Notes under the pieces: model-generated
The model's input: only the letters and a program-made list of their open reading frames with translations
What the model was told of the DNA's origin: nothing
Database searches by the model: none
Made by a program: the position numbers and the translations under genes
Shown here: positions 23,591 through 31,941 of the stretch, piece by piece
Position numbering within the stretch: position 1 is the stretch's first letter
Layout: each line of letters starts with the position of its first letter
Assembly: GCF_003148625.1 (NCBI RefSeq)
Contig: NZ_QGGO01000003.1
Coordinates: 1 to 64,000 of the forward strand
Source: Arcicella aurantiaca
GTDB lineage: Bacteria > Bacteroidota > Bacteroidia > Cytophagales > Spirosomataceae
Reading direction: 5' to 3'
DNA: 64,000 bases

Positions 23591-24652
23591 CTATTTTGTA
23601 AGTAATTCTTCCAAAGCTACGATTTCATTCTCTTCAATAGCAGGAAAATTGGCAATTCTGAAAGTTGTGTTTTTCCAAGAACCATATCCATTTCCGATAG
23701 TAATTCCATTTGCTTTGGTGATGTTTTTTATATCTTTGATTTGACTTTCATTTCCTTCAATCGTAATGACTGTATCTGAACGTACTTCTGGGTTTTGGAT
23801 TAGAGGTTTGGTAGCACAGACTTTAGTCTGTACTGCTGCATTTTTATCAAAGAAATTATACCAATGATGAGCTTGCAATTTTATTTTTTCAGAAAGTATT
23901 GTAATATCATTAATGTCTGCCATTATCTTATTTAAAAGATAAATATTCAGAACATTTGGGGTGTAGTGTGTTTGAAATTTCTGAAAATTATCATGAATAA
24001 ATAACAAACTATTATAATATTTTCGGTCGTTGATTTGCTCGGCTCGCTGAATTGCTTTGGGAGAGCATACCATAATTGCCATACCTGCTGGCAAGCCCAA
24101 ACACTTCTGAATTGAGGCAAACCAAACATCGCCTTGTTGCCAATCTAATGCAATTCCGCCTAAAGATGACGTCGCATCGACTGCAATGATAGCTTCTGGA
24201 AAAACATCTCTAAATGGTATTAAATCTTTAATTTGTGTTCCGTTTGAGGTTTCATTCTGCGTGATACAAACAACATCTCCCCCCGATTTAATCTGCTTTA
24301 AATCAGGTAGTTCTTCAATATTAAAAGTTACTCTTTCAACTTTTGGTACGAGCTTTTCGGCATAATCTGCCCATTTTTCACCGAATGCTCCATTGTAAAT
24401 ATGCAAACTTTCTTGCATTGTCAAAGATTGTGCAATAATCTCCCATGACTCCGTTGCCGATGAAACAAAGTAGATAAAATAGTCATCTGGAATATGGAGT
24501 TTTTGATGCAATCCTTCAATTGCTCCACGAGTAATTTCCATACATTCGGGGCTTCGATGATTGACACTCAGAATTCCCTCTGCAAAGGCATCTTGCAGAT
24601 ATTGAGCTACTTGTGGATAAACTTTGGATGGACCGGGATAGAAAGTTGTCAT
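23591..24652 (-). CDS. class V PLP-dependent aminotransferase (SerC/alanine-glyoxylate type)
   Basis: Fold type I aminotransferase of 353 residues. It starts MTTFYPGPSKVYPQV like SerC and alanine-glyoxylate enzymes. VSSATESWEIIAQSL is the PLP phosphate region, AIIAVDATSSLGGIALDW carries the PLP-ring Asp, and DVWFASIQKCLGLPAGMAIMV holds the Schiff-base Lys. Phosphoserine or alanine/glyoxylate are the likely substrates; the exact one is not decided. Odd feature: residues VQTKVCATK near position 275 are encoded by a mobile-looking palindrome (23816-23831) shared with an intergenic repeat at 59 kb. The frame is unbroken, so the enzyme may tolerate it as a loop insertion. Confidence 0.75.
   Translation of the reverse strand: MTTFYPGPSKVYPQVAQYLQDAFAEGILSVNHRSPECMEITRGAIEGLHQKLHIPDDYFIYFVSSATESWEIIAQSLTMQESLHIYNGAFGEKWADYAEKLVPKVERVTFNIEELPDLKQIKSGGDVVCITQNETSNGTQIKDLIPFRDVFPEAIIAVDATSSLGGIALDWQQGDVWFASIQKCLGLPAGMAIMVCSPKAIQRAEQINDRKYYNSLLFIHDNFQKFQTHYTPNVLNIYLLNKIMADINDITILSEKIKLQAHHWYNFFDKNAAVQTKVCATKPLIQNPEVRSDTVITIEGNESQIKDIKNITKANGITIGNGYGSWKNTTFRIANFPAIEENEIVALEELLTK
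23816..23831. repeat. ACAGACTTTAGTCTGT palindrome inside the aminotransferase gene
   Basis: A 16-base perfect palindrome except the TT centre. The same CAGACTTTAGTCTGTA word occurs as both arms of an intergenic repeat at 58984-59035. Confidence 0.75.
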
Positions 24653-24685
24653 ATTTTAGGGGTTAGGGGTTGGAGAATTGACGAT

Positions 24686-24741
24686 TTACGAATGACTTGA
24701 TTTACGATTGCGACTTTAATCGTAAATCAAATCATTCGTAA
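24686..24741. repeat. TTTACGATT-type palindrome between aroQ and aminotransferase genes
   Basis: Arms of 24 bases at 24686-24709 and 24718-24741 agree at 23 positions (TTACGAATGAYTTGATTTAC core), loop 8 bases. TTAGGGGTTAGGGGTTGG words precede it at 24656-24673. It could terminate aroQ transcripts. Confidence 0.8.
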
Positions 24742-24769
24742 TTATGATAATTAATTCCCCAACCACCTA

Positions 24770-25195
24770 TTATAAAAACGCTTGAATGGCAAAATCGTAG
24801 CCACGAAGACCAAAACCGATGATAATGCCCATTGCTTTTTTGCTAATGTAACTCTTATGACGGAATTCTTCACGAGCATATACATTAGAAATATGCACTT
24901 CAATCACAGGGGTTTTTACACCCGAAATAGCATCGGCAATGGCAATAGAAGTATGCGTAAATGCTCCTGCATTCATCACAATTCCATCGTAAGAGAAACC
25001 AATTTCGTGGATTTTATCAATCAAAAATCCTTCGTGGTTCGACTGGAAGTATTCTAAATCTACTAAATCTGAATACTTGTCTTTCAATACTTCAAAATAT
25101 TGGTCAAATGTTTGGTGTCCGTAAATTTCGGGTTCACGTTTGCCTAATAAATTCAAATTAGGCCCATTAATGATGATTATTTTTTTCTTTGACAT
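24770..25195 (-). CDS. aroQ: 3-dehydroquinate dehydratase, type II
   Basis: Type II dehydroquinase of the shikimate pathway, 141 residues, dodecameric in known members. The N-terminal [21 protein letters not shown] has the conserved Asn pair, the flexible-loop Arg and the catalytic Tyr. [38 protein letters not shown] and [19 protein letters not shown] (catalytic His and loop) follow, then [17 protein letters not shown]. The start ATG is at 25193-25195. The gene diverges from xerC/D across a 190-base gap containing TAGGTATTAGG-type words. Confidence 0.95.
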   Translation of the reverse strand: MSKKKIIIINGPNLNLLGKREPEIYGHQTFDQYFEVLKDKYSDLVDLEYFQSNHEGFLIDKIHEIGFSYDGIVMNAGAFTHTSIAIADAISGVKTPVIEVHISNVYAREEFRHKSYISKKAMGIIIGFGLRGYDFAIQAFL

Positions 25196-25313
25196 TGTTG
25201 TTTAGGTAGTAGGTATTAGATTGTAGGTATTAGGTTATTATGAATTAAATAACCTTTGATTGGGTAGATAAATGCAAAACGATTTTTTCCTGTCTAAAAA
25301 AGCATTTATAAAT

Positions 25314-25321
25314 TATCTTTG
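25314..25321 (+). promoter_or_regulatory. candidate -7 box TATCTTTG upstream of xerC/D
   Basis: TATCTTTG matches TAnnTTTG and lies 64 bases before the ATG at 25386. The leader would contain TCCTAAATTC-type words. No clear TTG upstream box. Confidence 0.4.
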
Positions 25322-25385
25322 CTTATATCTAATCCAATCCTAAATTCTTTAATCCTAAATTCCTAAATCCTAAACCGAATCCCCA

Positions 25386-26297
25386 ATGAATTGGCAAAGC
25401 TATTTAAAAAATTTCAAAAGCTATCTCACTTTAGAACGTTCTCTTTCAGAAAATTCGATAGAGGCATATTTACGTGACGTTCAGAAACTTTGGGAATACC
25501 TTGAAATTGCAGGAGAATTGGATATTCAACCCGAAACAGTGACGGATAAACACATTTTTAATTTCTTTTATTATATCGGAGAATTGGGTCTGGAAGCTAC
25601 CTCCCAAGCCAGAATGTTGTCGGGCTTGAAAGCATTTTTCAAGTATTTATTGTTGGAAGATATTATCAAAAATGACCCAATGGCGTTGATTGTTTCTCCC
25701 AAAATTGGAAGGAAATTACCCGCTACTTTGAGTTTCCCAGAAATTGAAAGAATGTTAGATTTAATAGACCTATCCACTAATGAAGGCACACGTAATCGGG
25801 CAATTTTGGAGGTGCTTTATAGTTCGGGTTTGCGGGTTTCTGAATTAGTAGAAATGAAATTGACGGAGTGTTTTTTTGATATTGGCTTTCTTAGAATCAT
25901 CGGAAAAGGCGATAAAGTTCGGCTCGTTCCTATCGGGCGAGATGCGTTGCATTATACCAAAATCTATTTAGAAAATATCCGTAATCAACAAAGCATAAAA
26001 CCAGAAGCAGAAAATCATGTTTTTTTGAATAGAAGGGGAAATAAATTAACCCGAGTGATGATTTTCTTGATTATCAAGGATTTAGCAGCTAAAGCAGGCG
26101 TGCAAAAAAATATTAGTCCGCATACATTTAGACATTCTTTTGCTACGCATTTGATTGAAGGTGGAGCAGATTTAAGAGCCGTCCAAGAAATGTTAGGTCA
26201 TGAATCTATCACAACGACCGAAATTTATACGCACTTGGATAGAGAATATTTGCAACAAACCATCGTAGATTTTCATCCGAGAAGCAGAAAAAGATAG
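25386..26297 (+). CDS. tyrosine recombinase XerC/XerD type
   Basis: Site-specific tyrosine recombinase of 303 residues, probably acting at the dif site in chromosome dimer resolution. The N-terminal SAM-like domain (LKNFKSYLTLERSLSENSIEAY) is followed by the catalytic domain with Arg150 (SSGLRVSEL), the GKGDKVRLVPI Lys strand, His and Arg in SPHTFRHSFATHL, His in LGHESITTTEIY and Tyr281 in EIYTHLD. Length and the C-terminal helix fit XerD/XerC and not phage integrases. There is no accompanying mobile element, which supports a housekeeping role. XerC and XerD cannot be told apart here. Confidence 0.9.
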   Translation: MNWQSYLKNFKSYLTLERSLSENSIEAYLRDVQKLWEYLEIAGELDIQPETVTDKHIFNFFYYIGELGLEATSQARMLSGLKAFFKYLLLEDIIKNDPMALIVSPKIGRKLPATLSFPEIERMLDLIDLSTNEGTRNRAILEVLYSSGLRVSELVEMKLTECFFDIGFLRIIGKGDKVRLVPIGRDALHYTKIYLENIRNQQSIKPEAENHVFLNRRGNKLTRVMIFLIIKDLAAKAGVQKNISPHTFRHSFATHLIEGGADLRAVQEMLGHESITTTEIYTHLDREYLQQTIVDFHPRSRKR

Positions 26298-26433
26298 TTT
26301 GTCGTTAAGTAGAGTCAATTGCCATTTTGATGTTTTATAACTGATTGGTAATCAGGTTTTTCGTAAATTTAAGTCGTAATCGCAACGGAGAATCGTATTT
26401 TAATTGTCACTGTACTTACCTCATAGAAAAATA

Positions 26434-27048
26434 TCACTTCGGACAACGGCTTCCCCATTTTTTAAATTTCGGAAATTCACTTTTCATAAAACAAGTTGTT
26501 AAGCCAAATTGTAAGAGACTTGTACTATTGAATCCAGATGAGGTTGAGAGAAATTCAACGTGAAAACCTGCGGTTTTTGTAATCATAGTGCGTAAACCAA
26601 TAAAAATACCAACGGCTGGATTAAAACTGCCTTGATATACTTCGCCACCCACAAAAGCACCAATATATGGGTCAAAATTTCCGCCAGAAGCATCGTCTGC
26701 ATAACCAAAATGTTGGTATCCTCTAACCGATAAATGATTATAATTATCAAAAACCTTTATAAAGCGATAAGCGTGTAAACCCAAACCATAGAAATCACTT
26801 TTGGGTAATCGTTTCTCAAAAGTTACGCTTAAAAAAGTAGGTGTTTGGGAAAGAATTTTATCTGGTTTTTCAAGATTTTGGTCAGCTCCATAAGACAAAC
26901 TGAGGTACATAGGTTTTTCGTTCTGGGCTTTTAGTACCAAAGAATACATGGAAAATAGTAAAGAAAGTAAAAAGCCTCTTTTCACGGATAGAGTTTTTAA
27001 AAATACTGCTTCAAGGTAATGAAGTAAGGAAGAAAAGCGAAAAATCAA
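26434..27048 (-). CDS. predicted outer-membrane beta-barrel protein
   Basis: A 204-residue protein with a signal-like hydrophobic stretch (RGFLLSLLFSMYSLVLKAQ) followed by alternating strands (YLSLSYGADQN, FLSVTFEKRL, YGLGLHAYRFI, LSVRGYQHFGYA, PAVGIFIGLRTMI, GFHVEFLSTSSGF). This is the pattern of a small barrel of about 8 strands. The first 20 or so residues before the signal are unusual, so the true start may be a non-ATG codon further in. No family or function is recognised. It converges with the xerC/D gene; a short CTGATTGGTAATCAG dyad (26341-26355) lies between. Confidence 0.5.
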   Translation of the reverse strand: MIFRFSSLLHYLEAVFLKTLSVKRGFLLSLLFSMYSLVLKAQNEKPMYLSLSYGADQNLEKPDKILSQTPTFLSVTFEKRLPKSDFYGLGLHAYRFIKVFDNYNHLSVRGYQHFGYADDASGGNFDPYIGAFVGGEVYQGSFNPAVGIFIGLRTMITKTAGFHVEFLSTSSGFNSTSLLQFGLTTCFMKSEFPKFKKWGSRCPK

Positions 27049-27259
27049 AACTGTATTATTTAGACAATAATGGCGTAACAGATTTGAATGATAGTTTGGC
27101 AGACTTGTTTACAAAATAACATCATAATTACGGATAAAAGAAAATTTCCCTCACTAAAAACATCAATTCACTCCTCAAATCATGAAGTTCATCTGAAAAT
27201 CATTCCATAAAATTTATTCCTACCCTTATTTTGAATCAGAAATTAAACAACATACGCAG

Positions 27260-29461
27260 ATGAAAACGCTTACAAATTTACTCGTCCTATTTTTTATTTT
27301 AATTACCGCATACTCTTTCGGACAAACAACCCTAAAAGGAAAGGTTGTCGATGAAAAAGGAATTGGCTTGCCAGGGGCAAATGTCTCTTTAAAAGGCTCT
27401 TATGATGGAGCAACAGCCGATGTAGAAGGTAATTTTCAATTTAAAACTACCGAAAAAGGGGAACAAATTATTCAATCTTCTTTTATAGGTTATGAGGCTT
27501 ACAATCAGACTATTATCTTGAAAAATGGTTTAATGGAATTGACTTTAAAAATGCGAGAAACTGCCAATGAATTGAATACAGTTACGGTTACGGCAGGAAC
27601 TTTTGAGGCTTCAGACGAAAAGAAAACAACCTTGATAAAACCGATTGATATTGTAACAACCGCAGGCGGAGGAGCCGATATTACGCAAACTATGACGCTT
27701 TTAACACCGGGTTCTCAACGAAATGGAGAATCAACAGGAATGTTTGTACGTGGTGGTTCTGCTCAAGAATCTAAAATTTTGATTGATGGAATTACGGTTC
27801 AAAATGCGTATAATACTGCTTCGCCAGATGTTGCTGCTCGTTCACGGTTTTCTCCCTTTCAATTTAAGGGTTCTGCCTTTTCAACGGGTGGATATTCTGC
27901 TCAATACGGACAAGCGTTATCGGCAGTTTTACAAATGAATACTACCGATTTAGCGACAGAATCAGGGTATGTAATCAACGCAAATTTAGCTCAATTATCG
28001 GCTGGATATACTCAATTGACTGATAATCATTCTATTAACGGAACAGTTGCATACAGTAATCTTACGCCTTTGTTTTCGGTTTATCCACAAAATATTGAGT
28101 GGAAGAAAATACCAGAACAATTGAATATTTCGACCTCTTACCGCTTGAAACCGTCATCTGGAGAAAACCTTAAATTTGATGCTATTTATGGAAAAAGTGC
28201 TTCGGGAATGTTGTTTAAAAACCCCGATAACAATAATGCTTTGACCGAATTTGGAATAAAAAATGATAACCTGTTATTGACAAGTAGTTATCAAAAGGCA
28301 TTGGATAAAGATGCCAATTGGGTTTTAAAATCAGGGGCGTCGTATTCTTATAATTTTGATAATTTAAACGCAGGGACATCAACTTTTGGGAAAACGGAAC
28401 AACGTTCTCAATTGCGAGCAACTTTAACACATTCTTTTGGTGAAAATAACAATATTTTGTTCGGAACGGAAGGACATTCTGCTCAATATGAATTGTCTGT
28501 TCAACAAAATGAAGAAAAAAATAATAACCGTTTGACTGATAATTTTGGGGCATTGTTTTCAGAATCAGAGTTTTATATTACTCGAAAATTAGCAGGTAGA
28601 ATTGGCGTGAGAGGTGAATATTCTTCTTTAGCATCGGGTTTCAACTTAGCTCCAAGATTTTCATTAGCTTATAAAACTGGACAATATTCGCAGGTATCAA
28701 TGGCAGGTGGAAAATTCTATCAAACCCCCGATTATAGATATTATTTCTACAACAAAAACTTGCAATATGAACAAGCCGCTCATGCCGTTTTGAACTACCA
28801 AATCATCAAAAACAAACGTACATTTAGAGTAGAAGGATATTATAAAAAATACGAAAATTTGGTAAGAGAATACCCAAGTACGGCAGGTTATTTTGATGCA
28901 AATCCACAACGCTTTCCGAATGGCAAAACAGACAATGCGGGTTATGGTTTTGCCCAAGGCGTAGATGTGTTTTTTAGAGATAGTAAAACTGTGAAAAACG
29001 GCGATTTATGGGTGAATTATAGCTATTGTGACTCTAAACGATTGTTTGCTAATTACTTGACAGAAGCTCAGCCAACCTTTGTTTCTAATCATAATTTGAA
29101 TGTGGTTTATAAACATTTTATCGCTAAACCAATGATGACTATTTCGGGTACATATTCATACACAAGTGGACGTCCGTATTACAATCCAAATGTAAAGGAA
29201 TTCTTGTCAGAACGTACTCCAGACGTGCATAATACCAGTGTTTGGCTCAATTATTTAACCAATATTAAAGGAAATTTTATGGTCATTTATTTGTCCGTAG
29301 ATAACATACTCGGTACTAAAAATGTCTATAATTACCGTTACTCAACCGACGGAAAAACTCGCACTGAAATAACACCAGCCGCTTACCGCACCATCATGAT
29401 TGGTACATACATTACCATTTCAAAAAAGAAAGTTTTGCCAGAAGATATGAGAAAGAATTAG
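27260..29461 (+). CDS. TonB-dependent outer-membrane receptor with CarboxypepD-like N-terminal domain
   Basis: A 733-residue TonB-dependent receptor. Signal peptide MKTLTNLLVLFFILITAYSFG; then a carboxypeptidase-regulatory-like domain (TLKGKVVDEKGIGLPGANVSLKG, residues 22-105). The plug domain follows (ITQTMTLLTPGSQRNGESTGMFVRGGSAQESKILIDGI; residues about 125-230), and a 22-strand barrel ends with a strand. It is not followed by a SusD partner, so it is more likely a siderophore, metal, vitamin or peptide receptor than a glycan-uptake SusC. The plug lacks obvious ligand clues. A clean hairpin terminator follows at 29494-29528. Confidence 0.88.
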   Translation: MKTLTNLLVLFFILITAYSFGQTTLKGKVVDEKGIGLPGANVSLKGSYDGATADVEGNFQFKTTEKGEQIIQSSFIGYEAYNQTIILKNGLMELTLKMRETANELNTVTVTAGTFEASDEKKTTLIKPIDIVTTAGGGADITQTMTLLTPGSQRNGESTGMFVRGGSAQESKILIDGITVQNAYNTASPDVAARSRFSPFQFKGSAFSTGGYSAQYGQALSAVLQMNTTDLATESGYVINANLAQLSAGYTQLTDNHSINGTVAYSNLTPLFSVYPQNIEWKKIPEQLNISTSYRLKPSSGENLKFDAIYGKSASGMLFKNPDNNNALTEFGIKNDNLLLTSSYQKALDKDANWVLKSGASYSYNFDNLNAGTSTFGKTEQRSQLRATLTHSFGENNNILFGTEGHSAQYELSVQQNEEKNNNRLTDNFGALFSESEFYITRKLAGRIGVRGEYSSLASGFNLAPRFSLAYKTGQYSQVSMAGGKFYQTPDYRYYFYNKNLQYEQAAHAVLNYQIIKNKRTFRVEGYYKKYENLVREYPSTAGYFDANPQRFPNGKTDNAGYGFAQGVDVFFRDSKTVKNGDLWVNYSYCDSKRLFANYLTEAQPTFVSNHNLNVVYKHFIAKPMMTISGTYSYTSGRPYYNPNVKEFLSERTPDVHNTSVWLNYLTNIKGNFMVIYLSVDNILGTKNVYNYRYSTDGKTRTEITPAAYRTIMIGTYITISKKKVLPEDMRKN

Positions 29462-29493
29462 GAGGTTTTAAGAAATAAATTTACCAAATTGTA

Positions 29494-29528
29494 AAACCCT
29501 TTCAAGTGTCAAAAACTTGAAAGGGTTT
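29494..29528 (+). terminator. terminator after the TonB receptor gene
   Basis: Arms AAACCCTTTCAAGT and ACTTGAAAGGGTTT are perfectly complementary with a 7-base loop. It sits 33 bases after the stop codon. Confidence 0.75.
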
Positions 29529-29647
29529 AAGTATTATGTCGAAATATAACACTGTTTTAAATTTTATAAGTTACTAATAATCAAGCCTATTGTGATGCTA
29601 AATTCTAACGCCTAAATCCCAACCCCTACTTAGTATTTAAAATGTTG

Positions 29648-29655
29648 TACTTTTG
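29648..29655 (+). promoter_or_regulatory. candidate -7 box TACTTTTG upstream of the aldose epimerase-like gene
   Basis: TACTTTTG fits TAnnTTTG and lies 22 bases before the ATG at 29678. TTTAGG-type words lie just upstream. The second box is not evident. Confidence 0.35.
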
Positions 29656-29677
29656 AGGAAATGTAAATTGAATTCCT

Positions 29678-30544
29678 ATGCAAACAATCAAAAATCAAAT
29701 CCTCACTGTAAAAATTAATCCGAAAGGAGCAGAATTAATTAGCCTTTTCAATCATGAAAATCAAACAGAATATATGTGGAATGCCGACCCTATTTTTTGG
29801 GGCAAGTCGTCGCCTGTTTTGTTTCCAATTGTTGGCTCGTTGAAAAATAATGTTTATCGTTTTGAAGGGAAAGAATATACTTTGCCCCGTCATGGTTTTG
29901 CTCGTGATAAGGAGTTTATCGTGGAGTCATTTTTTGAAGATAGCATAACTTTTTTACTTACTCACGATGAAAATTCTCTACAAGTTTTTCCTTTCAAATT
30001 TGAGTTTCGGCTCATTTATACTTTAACCAATAATACACTTTCTGTGACTTATTCCGTCAAAAATATTGGAGAAGGTGAAATGTTTTTTTCTGTGGGTGGA
30101 CATCCTGCTTTTGCTGTTCCAATGGCAGAAAATACCAACTATGAAAACTATTATTTAGCATTTAATAAAACGGAAACGTTCAAGCGTTGGGGACTTACCA
30201 ATGATGGTTTGATTCAGACAAAACCATTTGATTTTATGGTAAATACCAACACGTTGCCATTAACAAAAGAACTTTTTTATGATGATGCAATCGTCTTTAA
30301 AAATATAGATTCTGATGCCGTTACTTTAAAATCGGATAAAGTAAATCAACAACTAAGATTTGATTTTGCAGGATTCCCGTTTTTAGGAATTTGGGCTGCT
30401 AAAAATGCCAATTTTGTTTGCATTGAGCCTTGGTGTGGCATTGCAGATTCTGCCAATCATAACCAAGAATTAACCGAGAAAGAAGGAATTATTTGCTTAA
30501 TTCCCGACGAATTATTTGGTAGAACTTGGAGTGTTACAGTTTGA
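29678..30544 (+). CDS. aldose 1-epimerase family protein (LacX-like)
   Basis: A 288-residue galactose mutarotase-fold protein of the LacX/YeaD-like branch. It shows GAELISLFNHENQTEYMW at the start, then PVLFPIVGSLKNN, LPRHGFARDKEF with the conserved His, YSVKNIGEGEMFFSVGGHPAFAVP with the catalytic His, and CIEPWCGIADSANHNQEL with the Glu. It is cytosolic, as there is no signal peptide. These proteins interconvert anomers of sugars or hexose phosphates; the substrate is not defined by sequence. It stands alone between a TonB receptor and a secreted hydrolase. Confidence 0.85.
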   Translation: MQTIKNQILTVKINPKGAELISLFNHENQTEYMWNADPIFWGKSSPVLFPIVGSLKNNVYRFEGKEYTLPRHGFARDKEFIVESFFEDSITFLLTHDENSLQVFPFKFEFRLIYTLTNNTLSVTYSVKNIGEGEMFFSVGGHPAFAVPMAENTNYENYYLAFNKTETFKRWGLTNDGLIQTKPFDFMVNTNTLPLTKELFYDDAIVFKNIDSDAVTLKSDKVNQQLRFDFAGFPFLGIWAAKNANFVCIEPWCGIADSANHNQELTEKEGIICLIPDELFGRTWSVTV

Positions 30545-30616
30545 AATTCTTGAAAATTAGTAGGCTTACAACTACCATTTTTAATAGAAATATTCAACAT
30601 AAATCCCTATTCAATC

Positions 30617-31702
30617 ATGAAAAAAATATTGTTTACACTCACTACTTTTTGTTTGATATTTCAAGCAAAAGCACAGGATAAAAATTATACAGAAGAGGAA
30701 GTCAGTTATTGGAATACCGTTGATTCTGTGAAAATTGGCGGAACATTGTCTATTCCCAAAAGTGGCTCTAAATTCCCTGTGGTGCTATTTATCACGGGGT
30801 CGGGGCAACAAGACAGAGACGAAAGCATTTTAATCCACAAACCTTTTAAAGTCATTGCTGAATATCTTGCTGAGAAAGGAATTGCGTCGTTGAGAGTAGA
30901 TGATAGAGGCATCGGAAAAACAACAGGCAATATGGCGAAATCCACAGGAAAGGATTTTGTGAAAGATATTTTGTCGGGAGTTGAATATCTGAAAAATCGA
31001 AACGAATTTGATGCAAAAAAAATCGGATTGATTGGGCATAGTGAAGGTGGCTGTCTTGCTCCCGAAGTAGCCGTCAAATCTGGGAATGTCGCATTTATCG
31101 TTTCGTTAGCTGGTGGAGGCGTTGATGGATTAAGTTTATTGAAGAAGCAAAATTTTGAAATTTATAAAGCTGCCAAAGTCGATACCAATGTAATACGTAA
31201 ATATTTAGATACATTTTTTGAGCCATCCGTTCATGATATTTTAGAGGAAAAAGATAAAAAAGCAATGATTGCCAAAACGGTTTCGCACATGAGGCGTTTT
31301 AAAAATGAAGTAGGAGAGAAAGATTATAAAAACCTGTTGCCTGTGAGTCCGTATGATTCTGTTTTTGCCAAACAAGTGGTTGGACAAATTAATAATGTTT
31401 GGTTTCGAGATTTTCTAATTTCTAATCCTGCTGATAATTGGAAACAAGTAAAATGTCCTGTTTTGGCATTAAATGGCACAAAAGATTTACAAGTAGATGC
31501 TGATTTAAACTTAACAGGTATTGAACAAAGTTTGAAAATTGCTAAGAATCAGCAATACAAAATAGTTCGTTTGCCAAACCTTAATCATCTATTTCAATAT
31601 ACTGAAACTGGACGAGTTGCTGAGTATGGAAATCAAACTGATACACCCACAAAAGAGACTTTAGAAATTATCGAGAAATGGATTTTAGAGGTGATTAAAT
31701 AA
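30617..31702 (+). CDS. secreted alpha/beta hydrolase
   Basis: A 361-residue alpha/beta hydrolase with signal peptide MKKILFTLTTFCLIFQAKAQ, so likely periplasmic. The core starts KFPVVLFITGSGQQDRDES (oxyanion loop) and VDDRGIGKTTG. The nucleophile elbow is IGLIGHSEGG with Ser; the acid is likely Asp in ALNGTKDLQVD and the base His in LPNLNHLFQ. The layout resembles the secreted serine aminopeptidase/esterase group found in Bacteroidota. The substrate is unknown. It is transcribed in the same direction as the epimerase-like gene with a 72-base gap, but a shared role is not evident. Confidence 0.83.
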   Translation: MKKILFTLTTFCLIFQAKAQDKNYTEEEVSYWNTVDSVKIGGTLSIPKSGSKFPVVLFITGSGQQDRDESILIHKPFKVIAEYLAEKGIASLRVDDRGIGKTTGNMAKSTGKDFVKDILSGVEYLKNRNEFDAKKIGLIGHSEGGCLAPEVAVKSGNVAFIVSLAGGGVDGLSLLKKQNFEIYKAAKVDTNVIRKYLDTFFEPSVHDILEEKDKKAMIAKTVSHMRRFKNEVGEKDYKNLLPVSPYDSVFAKQVVGQINNVWFRDFLISNPADNWKQVKCPVLALNGTKDLQVDADLNLTGIEQSLKIAKNQQYKIVRLPNLNHLFQYTETGRVAEYGNQTDTPTKETLEIIEKWILEVIK

Positions 31703-31892
31703 GGCATACTTATCAAAGCTCTATTACTTGATAATTTAAACTAATTCAGTACATTCTTAGCGATTTTTTCTTGTAAAAATGCCAATATGAGCAAATATGC
31801 TATAAAAGGGCTTTTGACCTATAAATCGTAAATAATTACGAAGAATTAAGATAAAACAGATATAAAATATGATTTTAATCGGTATCGTGTTG

Positions 31893-31900
31893 TACATTTG
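31893..31900 (+). promoter_or_regulatory. candidate -7 box TACATTTG upstream of maeB
   Basis: TACATTTG fits TAnnTTTG and lies 41 bases before the ATG at 31942, within an otherwise gene-free 239-base gap (31703-31941). Confidence 0.4.
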
Positions 31901-31941
31901 CAGGGTACAACTTTAGTAAACTTCTCGCAAATAAATACCCC

